Shown here piece by piece: positions 35,401-44,106 of a DNA stretch of 64,000 nucleotides; within the stretch, counting starts at the first letter, position 1, and every line of letters starts with the position of its first letter. Source of the stretch: an uncultured Muribaculaceae bacterium (GTDB lineage Bacteria > Bacteroidota > Bacteroidia > Bacteroidales > Muribaculaceae); contig CABUTS010000005.1 in NCBI GenBank assembly GCA_902494515.1, forward strand, positions 11,285 to 75,284, in the 5' to 3' direction. Position numbers and translations under genes: made by a program. The notes beneath the pieces were generated by a model. It had not been told where the DNA came from. It searched no databases and saw only the letters and a program-made list of their open reading frames with translations.

Positions 35401-37392
35401 GGCGAAGTCGAGGTTGCGGATGTCGGCGTCGAGGTTCCAGCGGAGGGTGTCGGCGTCGATGTTGCCGTTGGCCCTGACGGTGAGGTTGGCTTCGGCGTTG
35501 CCGGAGTTTAGGAGGATGTCGGCGAGGCCGTCGCTGATATTGGCATCGAGGATTATGTCCTTGAGCGACTGGCCTTTATATCCGAGATGAATCAGCTGGA
35601 TGTTACCTTTAAGAGCCGTTGCGGGGTTCTTAGGGTCGATACCCTGGCCCGAGATTTCGGCGCTGGCGGAGATGTCGCTGATTCCCAGCGAGGGGAGGAT
35701 TTTCTGCAGCGGGAACTTGTCGGCGTCGAAGGTCAGGTCGTAACCCTTCTCGCGGTTTCGCCAGTCGGCGGTGAGGGCCACTGAGCCGTCGGCGGCAGTG
35801 GCTTCGATGTCGCCGGAGAAATTGCCGTAGTCGAGGCTGATGGTGCCGTCGAGGGTCATCGGGGGGAGGCTGACGGTGCGCGCCAGTTTGGCGTCCATCA
35901 GTGTGGGTTTCAGGAATTCGGCGTTGGGGATATTGCCGATGAGGGTCAGATCCCCGACCGCGCGGCTCAGGTTCATGGCGTTGCGGAGATGCCCCGATGC
36001 TTCGAGGTAGAGGTGGTTAGGCATCTCGAGCGAAAGCTCCTTCACGTTGATGTCCGACATTGTCCCTTTTGCGATGGCGGTCAGACTGACGGGCACCCCG
36101 CGGGGGAGGCCGTTGGCAATCGGGGCGAAAGCTGTGGGGGTAAGACGGCGGATGTCGTCGTTGGAAAGCTGGCCGTCGAGGTCGATGCTGAAGGGGGTAT
36201 CGGGATCCATGCCGGATGCGCCGTTGGCCGGGGTTTCTGCGCCGGGGGCAGGCGGCGGGGTCAGACCCATCATGGCGGTGAGGCTGATTTCGGAGGAGGG
36301 GGTTGTCAGGCGCATGTCGCTGGCTTCGAGGTGGATGGAATCCATGTCGAAGAGACCGGTCAGTTCCAGGGGTACGCCGCAGCGTTCGCGGGCCGAGATG
36401 CGTCGAATCGGGGCGTGGACGGTTGTCCCGCGGTTGAGGAAGGAGTCAATCTGAATGTTGATTTCCGACGCCTGGATGTAGTCGAGGTCGAAATTCGAGC
36501 CGATGGGGCGCGCGCCTTCGAGGGCGTAGAGCGCCTTGGAGTCGGTCAGCGAGATTCGGTCGCAGGTGACGGTCCAGGGGACAGTGGCAGTGGTGTCGAC
36601 GGGAACCGGTGGCACCGGGTTGGCGGCCAGGAACGCCGGGGTGGGGTAGATGTAGCGGGCATCGGCCTGGTCAATGGCTATCTCCTTGACCTTCACGGTA
36701 TTGTAGCGCATATCAACGTCGGCATCGAGGATGTCGCCGTCGGCTATCGAGCAGTCGAGGTCGGAGATGGTGGGGAACATAGACATCCGGTAAGCGATGT
36801 TGGATAGCTTTCCATGGTCGAGGGTGACGTGCCAGTTGACCGGCACGGAGTCGTTCGGCGCGGGGCGGGGGACGGTGTCGGGGCGCATGGTAATCACCAC
36901 TAAGCCGCTGTCCATCAGTATGTCGGAGACCCTGACGCGCTGGGCTTCAAGGTGAACGCGCGCACCTTTGAGTGTGGCATTCTGCAGGGCGGCGGTCATG
37001 TACATGGCCGAGTCGGGGGTGCCAAGACGGAAGTCAGTGCCCTGCAGGTTGGCTTCGGGCACCATGATTTCGCCGCTAAGCAGCGGAGTGAAGCTCACTC
37101 CGAGCTTTGCGCGGGCGCTCTGAACCGCCATTCCGGGGGTGGTGAAGTCGAGGGAGTCAACCTCCACGTTCAGCGGGAAGCGCAGCCTGAACCGGCTAAC
37201 CGAAATCTCCATCTCCCCGGGCTTGGAAATTGCTTTCAGCACGCGTGGCACGGCAAAGTCCTGAACGAAAGGCATATACAGCAGAAACACCGTGAGCGCC
37301 ACCAGACCAATCAAGCCTGTCAGCGTCCACAGCACTATTTTCATGAATCCTCGAAGGATTTTCCAAGCTGATGATACTTCTGCCATAGCCAT
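32407..37392 (-). CDS. tamB: TamB-family translocation and assembly protein
   Basis: 1661 residues, beginning with a membrane anchor (VLWTLTGLIGLVALTVFLLY near 20-40). A very long beta-rich AsmA/TamB-type body follows, with a DUF490 C-terminal domain at about residues 1180-1610 (DNDLTIENEIQ, QAMNLLLYGTY). TamB spans the periplasm as a lipid-conducting or substrate-guiding groove between the inner membrane and TamL. The last ~45 residues after the DUF490 domain are an unusual Asp/Ser/Pro-rich acidic tail. ATG 37386 is a second possible start. A TACTTTTG box lies at 37492-37485 and a leader hairpin at 37407-37429. Confidence 0.9.
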   Translation of the reverse strand: MAMAEVSSAWKILRGFMKIVLWTLTGLIGLVALTVFLLYMPFVQDFAVPRVLKAISKPGEMEISVSRFRLRFPLNVEVDSLDFTTPGMAVQSARAKLGVSFTPLLSGEIMVPEANLQGTDFRLGTPDSAMYMTAALQNATLKGARVHLEAQRVRVSDILMDSGLVVITMRPDTVPRPAPNDSVPVNWHVTLDHGKLSNIAYRMSMFPTISDLDCSIADGDILDADVDMRYNTVKVKEIAIDQADARYIYPTPAFLAANPVPPVPVDTTATVPWTVTCDRISLTDSKALYALEGARPIGSNFDLDYIQASEINIQIDSFLNRGTTVHAPIRRISARERCGVPLELTGLFDMDSIHLEASDMRLTTPSSEISLTAMMGLTPPPAPGAETPANGASGMDPDTPFSIDLDGQLSNDDIRRLTPTAFAPIANGLPRGVPVSLTAIAKGTMSDINVKELSLEMPNHLYLEASGHLRNAMNLSRAVGDLTLIGNIPNAEFLKPTLMDAKLARTVSLPPMTLDGTISLDYGNFSGDIEATAADGSVALTADWRNREKGYDLTFDADKFPLQKILPSLGISDISASAEISGQGIDPKNPATALKGNIQLIHLGYKGQSLKDIILDANISDGLADILLNSGNAEANLTVRANGNIDADTLRWNLDADIRNLDFAGLHISDSIGHGSVNLTADASFALPRSYTVREGRRRVKKTTPLSVDADLDVKSLYWKMQETEISTTDLLFRALANADTVSLSLDNHDLRASISSSDGLDSLMAALTNTMAVTDTILKRRNLDIPALQRALPPFSFDLDAGNNNILTNFIAGSGMKFDTLAVALRNDSLISGDARLLGFVTGKTRLDTIALNLQQVDSTLIYKLSIENAPGTFDQFAHISARGYIGSEKFALLFNQQNIQEETGFSFGSVVTSPYPGVLTLRFVPYHPVIGYKSWEINRDNFVSYNLRTSHFDANIDLHNSASSLKLFTQHNDSDSAQEAIRLQLNDIKLQDWLAINPFAPPMKGDLSADMSITLGEKSLDGDGTVGLKNFYYGNDKVADFDLELALRTNAAGTIRANTTLLVDGVRTITASGNLNDSTAANPFMLDFRMIHFPLSVANPFLPRGTAKLHGMLNGEMDITGDLSQPVYNGWVQFDSTAVDAAMLGTSFVFSDEKIPVENSLVSFNKFAIKAANENPLILDGTVDISSFSLMKLDLGLTAKNTQIIGSKRKRGQDAYGKAYINLDAKVKGTTSFLDIDASLKVLPGTNCTYIIPDVQSAIQNRSRDDMVKFVNFADTAAVAQADSIIPTGMLTNINASLEISEGSTIAVDLSADGKNRAQVQPSGRVNYSLDYLGDERCTGRININDGFVRYSMPPVLSEKLFHFQENSYVVFNGQMLNPVLNIKAYDEVKATVNNDGNSKIVNFDVNLAVGGTLENMNVVFSLSTDNDLTIENEIQSMSPDQKANQAMNLLLYGTYTGPGTKASQMGNPLYTFLEGQLNNLASSAIKGVDISFGIDQLERNRDGVNSTAMNYSYQVSKSLFDDRFKIVVGGNYTTDANADENFSQNLISDISFEYMLNRQGTKYIRLFRHTGYESILEGEITQTGVGFVWKRKLRTIHDLFNWLPWRKEPIPEPDTAVIPDEPDSSDNPDTPDSDNDSDDQDSGTTAPDSSDATKPDEE

Positions 37393-37929
37393 TTCCCTCG
37401 GTTAAGGCCGGGAAGCGAAGTTTCCCGGCGGGAGTTGAAACGTATTTTCTTAACGCCCTTCGCCCCGCGAAAGTTCGTTGTTTACAAAAGTAATTAATTT
37501 TTTAAAATTCTACCGCTTCTTAACATAATATTTTTTTGAAAAGCACCTTTTTTGCGCCTTTTCCCCATTTTGAAATACTTTTTTTTGGAATTGCATAGAT
37601 TTTCTCACTCTATCGCCAATATTATTTTTCTAAAGTGTCAAAATTCTGTCTGTCCACATTAAATATTGTTGCTATTTAATTAACATTTTATTTCATATAT
37701 GCATATTTATTATAAAAAATACAAAACAATAATATTTTTAATTTATATACGAATATAACAATCTACAAAAAAATAATTAAAAAATGTGGATATTATTTAA
37801 TTTATGATTAACTTTAAAGCGCTATTTAGAATAATCAACCTTAAATGGTGAAATTATTCAAGCTTAATAAACCTTAATATTCATTTATAAGTATATGTAA
37901 TGAACCAGACAAAAAAATGATTCAGGTAT
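37393..37929. other. Strongly A+T-rich gene-free spacer
   Basis: 537 bases between tamB and the barrel pseudogene hold no convincing ORF. Near tamB are a hairpin (GCCGGGAA / TTCCCGGC, 37407-37429) and the tamB -7 box TACTTTTG (minus strand, 37492-37485). The rest (about 37500-37900) is dominated by runs of A and T, much lower in G+C than the flanking tamB. It marks the left edge of a region of decayed genes. Confidence 0.6.
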
Positions 37930-38975
37930 ATGAAACAATTTGAAAAGCAATTGATAATATTACTGACTATCATTATAGGGTTATATGTGACTGTTTCAGC
38001 CAATATAACTGGAATAGTGGTAGATATGGACGACAAGCCTGTAGAGGGGGCTGCGGTTGTGGCATTATAGTTGCCTGACAGTACGTATGTCGGAGGTACT
38101 GTGTCTGATGAGAAAGGGAAATTCTTGATACAAAACATCCCTGACGTTGCTGAATATATTTTACGGACAGAAGCCATCGGTTATGGAAATACAACCGTCA
38201 AGGCATCTCTGACAGCTCCTAACAAAATTGTTCTCCCCAAAAACGGTTTAGCACTTAATGAAGTCGTGGTTGAAGCAAGCACTGTCCATAGACTGTATCT
38301 TAACTACATATTGCTCCAGAAAATCAATTTAAGTGCCAAAGGAATATTCAAGAACAACATCGCACAGCAGGCTACGCTTCCCGGAGATAACGGTGTCACT
38401 TATTACATGCCTCTTGAAACCGGCTCTTCTCGTGCCCTGGAACTGCGGACCGGATATTCCGATGGCTTCTTCTCCCACAGATGGTTTGTTTCGGCAGATA
38501 TCACCTATAATTTGATACGACTCGATAACCGCGACCTCCAGTCAGATCTGACCAATGGAGCGCAGACCGACTCGCAATGGGCTGTTAATGTTTCGTCCGA
38601 CATCGCTTTCGGCAGTGACCGGTCCTGGCGTCTTGGCGTTTCCGGAAATTATCAATCACCACAACACAGTACTTTTTTAACAAAAAAGGATATACCGATT
38701 TCGGCATTACCGTTGTCAAATATTTCAAATTTGGAGGAAGACTGATGTTCATGGCTACCAACCTTCTCAACCACCATGGCTCGGGATGGTATGACTGTGC
38801 GGCATACTCCCAGACATTCCGTAGCCTCACCGATACTCGCTGCTTCTTCCTGAAATTCGACATAAGCTTCGGTAAAAGCTTCCGCATGCGTTCCAACCCT
38901 TCTTATGCCGACCGTCAGCTCCGGTAATTCGAGATGCAAGATATGAGCGGCACATCCGGTATGGGCGGCTATTGA
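37930..38975 (+). pseudogene. Broken outer-membrane barrel (TonB-receptor-like) gene
   Basis: Starts ATG 37930 (MKQFEKQLIILLTIIIGLY, a signal peptide), followed by a carboxypeptidase-regulatory-like domain (ITGIVVDMDDKPVEGAAVV). An in-frame TAG at 38068-38070 interrupts it. Reading resumes in the same frame (LPDSTYVGGTVSDEKGKF) through barrel-like sequence. Near the A-run at 38677-38690 the frame shifts, and barrel sequence continues in another frame (KYFKFGGRLMFMATNLLN) to TAA 38925, then in frame to TGA 38973-38975 (SGTSGMGGY). At roughly 350 codons it is much shorter than intact relatives, so it has also lost internal sequence. It is followed by a C39 exporter remnant, which hints at a lost peptide-export locus. 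Confidence 0.75.
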
Positions 38976-38982
38976 TTTCTGT

Positions 38983-39102
38983 ATGAGATTCAAAGGTTTT
39001 CACTATTATCACCAGATTGAGCAGTCGGACTGCGGGGTGATTACCAAGAGTGATGAGTTTTGGCATAACGCTTTTTTTAAATTCTTCGGCTTATTAACTT
39101 AA
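38983..39102 (+). pseudogene. N-terminal remnant of a C39-peptidase ABC exporter
   Basis: A 39-codon frame, MRFKGFHYYHQIEQSDCGV, matches the start of bacteriocin-type exporters, where the cysteine of QxxxxDCG is the peptidase nucleophile. After DCGV the similarity stops and a short unrelated tail leads to TAA. Such exporters normally run to about 700 residues, so this is a truncated relic. It sits just after the broken barrel gene and before the C69 dipeptidase promoter. Confidence 0.6.
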
Positions 39103-39105
39103 TTT

Positions 39106-39138
39106 TTTGGGAAATGAGCGGCATTTTACGTAACTTTG
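39106..39138 (+). promoter_or_regulatory. Promoter of the C69 dipeptidase gene
   Basis: TTTG (39106-39109), 21 bases, TAACTTTG (39131-39138), with ATG at 39158. Confidence 0.65.
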
Positions 39139-39157
39139 CGGCAAAACCATAACCACT

Positions 39158-40816
39158 ATGCACATTTCACGCAACCTTATGGGTGCGCTCGCCGCTGCCG
39201 CCATGTTCTTCGGAGCTGCCGCCTCGGCTGACGCCTGCACCAATCTCATCGCCGCAAGAGGCGCCACCACCGACGGCTCCGTAATGGTCACATACGCCGC
39301 CGACTCCCATAACCTTTACGGCGAGCTGTACCAGCAGTCCGCCGCCGACCACGAACCGGGTGCCATGCGCCGCGTGGTCGAGTGGGACACCAACAAATAC
39401 CTCGGCGACATCCCCGAGGTGGCCCACACCTACTCCCGTATCGGCAACATGAACGAACATGGCGTTGTCATCGCCGAGAGCACCTGGGGCGGCCGCGAGG
39501 AGCTTGCCGGATCGGGTCTCATCGACTACGGATCGCTGATGTACATAACCCTCGAGCGCGCCAAGACCGCCCGCGAGGCCATAAAGATCATGACCGATTT
39601 GGTCAAGGAATACGGCTACGCCTCCGAAGGTGAGTCTTTCTCCATCGCCGACCCCGACGAGGTATGGGTGATGGACTTAGTAGGCAAGGGTAAGGCCGAC
39701 AAGGGCGCCGTTTGGGTTGCCCGCCGTGTACCCGACGGCTATATCTCGGGTCACGCCAACCACCCACGCATCCACAAGTTCCCCCTCAAGGATAAATCCG
39801 GCGAGACAATCTACTCCCCCGACGTCATCAAGTTCGCCCGCCAGCAGGGCTACTTCAACGGCAAGGACGAGGACTTCGACTTCTCCAAAGCCTACGCCGT
39901 CACCGACTTCGGCGCCCTCCGCGGCTGCGACGCCCGCGTGTGGAGCTACTTCAACAAGTTCGCCTCCGGCATGGACAAGTACCTGGCCTGGATCGACCGC
40001 GCCGAAGGTGAGCCGATGCCCCTCTGGGTGAAGCCTGACAAACCCCTGAGCGCCACCGACATGAAATGGATGATGCGCGATCACTTCGAAGGCACCCCCT
40101 ACGACATGACCCAGGATGTAGGCGCAGGTCCCTTCAAGGTCCCCTACCGCTGGCGCCCCATGGAGTTCGAGGTTGACTCCGTGAAGTACGTTCACGAACG
40201 CGCCATCGCCACCCAGCAGACCGGCTGGAGCTTCGTGGCCCAGCTCCGCAAGGACCTCCCCGAATACCTCCGCGGCCTCCTCTGGTTCGGCACCGACGAC
40301 GCCAACACCTGCGTCTACCTCCCTGTGTTCTGCGGCGTTACGAAGGTGCCCGTGCAGCTCGGCCACGGCGACACCAACACTTTCGATCCCAACTCCAACT
40401 TCTGGATGAACTCCCTGGTCGCCAATCAGGCGTATAACCGCTATTCGCAGATGATTCCCGACATCCGCGCCGTGCAGAAATCGCTCGAAGACTCCATCGC
40501 CTACGACGTCGACAAAGCCATCCGCGAGATTCCCGGCATCGGCGACGACGATATCGCCCGCCTCGCCACCGACGACCTCCTCGAAGTCTGGGCTCAGAAA
40601 GCCACCGACCGCTACCGCGACCTCGCCACCTTCCTGTTCGTCAAGTTCATGGACGGCAACATCAAGAAACAGAACCCCGACGGCAGCTTCCTCCGCACCC
40701 CCGAAGGAATCCCAGCCTATCCCGACTTCGGCGGCTACGACGACCCCCGCTACTTCGAGAACATCGCCCGCACCACCGGCTCCCGCCTCCAGGTCCGCCC
40801 CATCGACTACAAATAA
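39158..40816 (+). CDS. Secreted C69-family dipeptidase (PepD-like Ntn hydrolase)
   Basis: 552 residues. The signal peptide ends ASADA, exposing C27 in ACTNLIAARGATTDGS; a cysteine at the mature N-terminus is the nucleophile of C69/U34 peptidases. Other family segments are YAADSHNLYGEL, ESTWGGREEL and VWVMDLVGKGKADKGAVWVARRVPDG. It should cleave dipeptides in the periplasm or at the cell surface. It is intact and has normal G+C-rich codons, although both neighbours are broken genes. A long hairpin (40822-40869) follows its stop. Confidence 0.9.
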   Translation: MHISRNLMGALAAAAMFFGAAASADACTNLIAARGATTDGSVMVTYAADSHNLYGELYQQSAADHEPGAMRRVVEWDTNKYLGDIPEVAHTYSRIGNMNEHGVVIAESTWGGREELAGSGLIDYGSLMYITLERAKTAREAIKIMTDLVKEYGYASEGESFSIADPDEVWVMDLVGKGKADKGAVWVARRVPDGYISGHANHPRIHKFPLKDKSGETIYSPDVIKFARQQGYFNGKDEDFDFSKAYAVTDFGALRGCDARVWSYFNKFASGMDKYLAWIDRAEGEPMPLWVKPDKPLSATDMKWMMRDHFEGTPYDMTQDVGAGPFKVPYRWRPMEFEVDSVKYVHERAIATQQTGWSFVAQLRKDLPEYLRGLLWFGTDDANTCVYLPVFCGVTKVPVQLGHGDTNTFDPNSNFWMNSLVANQAYNRYSQMIPDIRAVQKSLEDSIAYDVDKAIREIPGIGDDDIARLATDDLLEVWAQKATDRYRDLATFLFVKFMDGNIKKQNPDGSFLRTPEGIPAYPDFGGYDDPRYFENIARTTGSRLQVRPIDYK

Positions 40817-40821
40817 CCACC

Positions 40822-40869
40822 CTGATACCTCTGATGTTTTGGATATTTATGAAACATCAGAGGTATCAG
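40822..40869. terminator. 18-bp perfect-stem hairpin after the C69 gene
   Basis: CTGATACCTCTGATGTTT (40822-40839) pairs perfectly with its complement at 40852-40869 across a 12-base loop. There is no long U-tract, so it may act as a terminator, an mRNA-stabilising hairpin or the footprint of an inserted repeat. Confidence 0.5.
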
Positions 40870-40900
40870 TCATATCGTCTTTTGCGGATTATCTATTAGC

Positions 40901-41790
40901 ATGGAATCCAACGAAATAATACTTTATCAGCCTGATGACACGATGAAACTCGAGGTTCGCCTCGTGGATGATACCGTGTGGCTGACGCAACAGCAAATCG
41001 CTGATTTGTTCGGTACCAAACGCCCCGCTATAACCAAGCATATAGCAAATATCTATAAATCAGGGGAATTAGAGGAAAATAGCACATGTTCCATTTTGGA
41101 ACATAAGGGTAATGACGGGCTCCAGCGCTATACAACTAAGTATTACAATTTGGATGTTATCTTATCTGTTCTGTCGGTTACCGGGTAAACAGTCGCAATG
41201 CCACATTATTCAGGCAATGGGCTAATAAGGTGCTGAGAGATTATTTGCTCCGGGGGTATGCTGTCAATCAAAGACTGCTTCAACTGGAGAATCGGATGGA
41301 AAGACGTTTCTCCGAACAAGAACTGCACTTTGCAGAGCAGGACCGACACCTAAAACAACTTGATGAAAAGGTGGAATTTTTTGTCCGGACTTCATTGCCT
41401 CCAATAGAGGGAGTTTTCTTTGACGGGCAGATTTTTGATGCATACGCTTTTGTTGCAGATTTAATTCGCAGAGCTAAAAACAGAATTGTGGTAATTGATA
41501 GTTATGTCGACGATTCTGTATTGGTTCAGCTATCGAAGAGAACTCCGGGCGTAACGGTGGATATCTATGATGGCAGGATTTCGGAACAACTGCGTCAGGA
41601 TGTACAGCGCCACAACAGACAATATCCCGGAGTAACTCTGCACTCTTACAACCGGGCACATGACCGTTTTCTGATAATAGATGAAGAAGTCTACCACATT
41701 GGCGCTTCTCTCAAGGACCTTGGCAAGAAACTTTTTGCATTTTCGAAAATGGACGTCATGACCGGCTCCGACCTTCTCCGCTCCCTTTAG
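40901..41790 (+). pseudogene. RhuM-like gene split by a 5-base duplication
   Basis: The N-terminal frame (from ATG 40901) has the RhuM/ORF6N-type DNA-binding region (DTVWLTQQQIADLFGTKRPAITKH) and stops at 41188 after YNLDVILSV. The next frame continues as GYRVNSRNATLFRQWANKVL, exactly what RhuM proteins show next, then a coiled region and a C-terminal domain with HDRFLIIDEEVYHIGASL, which resembles a phospholipase-D half-motif. The two frames join perfectly if one copy of TCTGT in the tandem pair 41165-41174 is removed. Its A+T-rich codons suggest accessory origin. It may be a true pseudogene or a phase-variable gene in the off state. Confidence 0.85.
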
Positions 41791-41874
41791 TTTTTCATAG
41801 CCTGGGGATTGAATATTGAGGTGGTAAAATGTAAAAAATATCTGGAGAAAGATATATTGTTTTGAAAAATTGTG

Positions 41875-41882
41875 TATATTTG
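41875..41882 (+). promoter_or_regulatory. TATATTTG -7 box before the VWA gene
   Basis: A TAnnTTTG box. It makes the first in-frame start (41862) impossible for this transcript and points to ATG 41916. Confidence 0.5.
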
Positions 41883-41915
41883 CATTTCTTAAACCTTCTT
41901 CATCCTTTGAAGACC

Positions 41916-43817
41916 ATGAAAATTTCTGAAATCAAATATATGCGTAGCTACCGCCGCTGGGGATGCCTCGCCCCCCTCAACTGTTGCCGGAAGTTGCTGT
42001 CTGCCGGGATTTTGCCGGCGATGATTGCGGTGCTGGCTTTGGGGCTGATGGCTCCGAAGGCTGCCGCCCAGCGCGAGCAGAACAACATCTATCTGTTTGA
42101 CTGCACCGGCTCGATGCAGAAAAAGCAACTGTGGGAACCAGCCAAAAAGGCCCTCGACACTACTATCGAAGCGCAGTCGGACCTCACCGAATCCAGATTC
42201 CATGTACTCCCCTTCGGCGACAATGTCTATGAGACCATCTCGTTCGGCGCCACCGGGTATTCCGGCAAGAAAAAGACCATCGAGGAGGCTGAGGACAAAT
42301 ATATCCGGCAGGCAAAATACACCAACATCTGCGATGCTCTCGACAAGGGTTTCGCGCTTTGTGACCCTGCCAAGGAGAACCGCATCTATCTGCTGACCGA
42401 CGGCGATCCCAACCGCGGCGGTTCCGCCGAGGATGTCGCCGCAAAGATTGACCGTTGGTGCGCCAATCATAAGAATGCCCGGCTTTTTTATGTAGCCCTT
42501 GCTCCCGATGCCGTCAATCCGGTGATTGAGGCGGCCGTGAACCGTTGCCCCGACGCCTATATGGTGAAGTGTGTCAGCAACCTCATCCCCCAGATCGCCG
42601 ACTTCCCGACCACTGAAATTCACGGCAACATCGAGGAGCTCGACAAAATCCACCCCCTGCGTTTCAGTCTCCCCGGCAAGAAGCCTATGACCGCCGAGTG
42701 CAGCGACCCGCTGTTTAACGTCGAGGTCGTCGGGGGTGGCTCCGACAACCGCCAGCTTGCGCTGAAAATCACTCCGCGCCGCCAGCTCGACAAGGCGGAA
42801 CTCCACAGTCTCCTCACCCCGCAGGTCGATGCCGACCATAACTATTGCTTTTCGGTGAAGCTCATCCCCGGCGACAAGTCCTTCTTCATCGCCAACTCCG
42901 AAGTGCACGTCAGCGTTGCCGACCATATCCAGAGCAACCTCACGCTGTTAGGGGGCTCCAATGAGGAGACAGACCTCGGTAAAGCCAGGTGGTATCCTTC
43001 GTTTCTATGGGCCGACGCTGCGCCCGACGGGGAGGTGGCCGTGGATCTCGCTCCGCAGTTCACCAACGCCGCCGAGGATGCCGAGGTGCAGATGTCGGTG
43101 CAGCCCGGCGAGGGTGAAAGCCGCGACTTCCGCGTATTCTTCAACGATGAGGAGATCGCCGCCGACGGAGATTTCGCAATCCGTCCCGGAGCCCCGGCTC
43201 TGCTCCGGATTGTCTTCAACAACGACGCCAAGGAGGGGAAACGCTATTTCGCTCTGCAGCGCGAGGATTCGCAGGGTGTCGACCTGATTAATGGCCAGCC
43301 GACCGGCAGCGTCGACGAAATCCCCCTTCGCGGCAAATACGCCGTGAACTGGAACCCCCTGAAAACCTGGCTGGTAATCATTGCCATAGCGCTTGTGGGC
43401 CTGCTGCTGCTCTGGCTGTTGGTTCTCAAACGGTTTTTCTATCCGACCATCAAGGCCGGTCGCATTGCGCTGATGGGTCCCGGCAACTATATGTCCGCCA
43501 AGAAAATCAAAGGTATGCGCCGCGTGGTCTACACCTCGAAGCGCCGCAGCCAGAACCTGCTGTCGCGCATCTTCGTGGGTCAGGACCTCTTCATCCGCGC
43601 CGAGCATTTCACCCCCGAGATAGAGCTGACCGCCGGGTCGCGCAAGCGGGTGCGCCTCCGCTCGGTCAAGGACCCGCGCAAGAGTGCTACGCAGCAGCCC
43701 GAATGGGTCTTCTCTCCGACCTCCACCCTCTCCCCTTACGACAAGACGACCGCCTCTCTCCGCGACCCCTCCAACCCCGCCGCCCCCCCGGTCTCCTTCA
43801 TCGCTGAGCTCTCCTAA
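41916..43817 (+). CDS. VWA-domain protein with signal peptide and membrane segment
   Basis: 633 residues from ATG 41916. A hydrophobic N-terminus (LLSAGILPAMIAVLALGLM) ends at an AAAQ cleavage site. A von Willebrand A domain follows, with the MIDAS-type motif FDCTGSM (about residues 61-67) and TDGDPN near 165. A mid-region of beta domains leads to a transmembrane helix at about 482-505 (WLVIIAIALVGLLLLWLLVL) and a basic, probably cytoplasmic tail of about 130 residues. The VWA part would be periplasmic. It lies upstream of tubulin-like and papain-like genes on the same strand, suggesting a joint system. The 395-base gap to the next gene holds repeats, so one transcript is not certain. Function unknown. 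Confidence 0.75.
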   Translation: MKISEIKYMRSYRRWGCLAPLNCCRKLLSAGILPAMIAVLALGLMAPKAAAQREQNNIYLFDCTGSMQKKQLWEPAKKALDTTIEAQSDLTESRFHVLPFGDNVYETISFGATGYSGKKKTIEEAEDKYIRQAKYTNICDALDKGFALCDPAKENRIYLLTDGDPNRGGSAEDVAAKIDRWCANHKNARLFYVALAPDAVNPVIEAAVNRCPDAYMVKCVSNLIPQIADFPTTEIHGNIEELDKIHPLRFSLPGKKPMTAECSDPLFNVEVVGGGSDNRQLALKITPRRQLDKAELHSLLTPQVDADHNYCFSVKLIPGDKSFFIANSEVHVSVADHIQSNLTLLGGSNEETDLGKARWYPSFLWADAAPDGEVAVDLAPQFTNAAEDAEVQMSVQPGEGESRDFRVFFNDEEIAADGDFAIRPGAPALLRIVFNNDAKEGKRYFALQREDSQGVDLINGQPTGSVDEIPLRGKYAVNWNPLKTWLVIIAIALVGLLLLWLLVLKRFFYPTIKAGRIALMGPGNYMSAKKIKGMRRVVYTSKRRSQNLLSRIFVGQDLFIRAEHFTPEIELTAGSRKRVRLRSVKDPRKSATQQPEWVFSPTSTLSPYDKTTASLRDPSNPAAPPVSFIAELS

Positions 43818-43839
43818 GTCGCCTCCCCTGCCTTCCCCC

Positions 43840-43919
43840 TGCCTTCGCTGAAGCTCGGCGCCCCCCTTGCTTTCGCTAAAGCTCGGCGCTTGACCTGCCT
43901 TCGCTGAAGCTCGGCGCCG
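43840..43919 (+). repeat. GCTGAAGCTCGGCGC triple repeat
   Basis: Three copies of CTTCGCTGAAGCTCGGCGC (the second reads TTTCGCTAAAGCTCGGCGC), near 43842, 43870 and 43898. The last is followed by CGATACAAAAATTTTTGC. The same pair of sequences appears inverted at 63360-63407. Confidence 0.8.
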
Positions 43920-43983
43920 ATACAAAAATTTTTGCTTTTGCCCATCAGAGTTTGCGAGCTTTTTTCGCCGCTCTTTAGCAAAC

Positions 43984-44100
43984 TTTGCAGCGGGGTTTTC
44001 CACCGCTTTTCAGGCGGGGTTTTCAGCGAGGTTTTGCAGCGGGTTTTGCAGCGGGGTTTGCAGCGGGTTTTGCAGCGGGGTTTGCAGCGGGGTTGCAGCG
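43984..44100 (+). repeat. GGGGTTTTGCAGC tandem array between the VWA and tubulin genes
   Basis: A degenerate tandem array of roughly 12-base units (GGGGTTTTGCAGC and close variants). A 24-base block is exactly duplicated at 44041-44064 and 44065-44088. It occupies most of the 395-base gap between the VWA and tubulin-like genes and encodes nothing convincing. Confidence 0.8.
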
Positions 44101-44106
44101 ACCGTT

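Noticed and set aside
32401..36807. Several long plus-strand frames opposite tamB
   Set aside because: They are mirror frames of a G+C-rich coding sequence; tamB is clearly real on the minus strand.
43840..44100. A possible CRISPR array
   Set aside because: Units are 12-24 bases, head to tail, without unique spacers; no cas genes are present.
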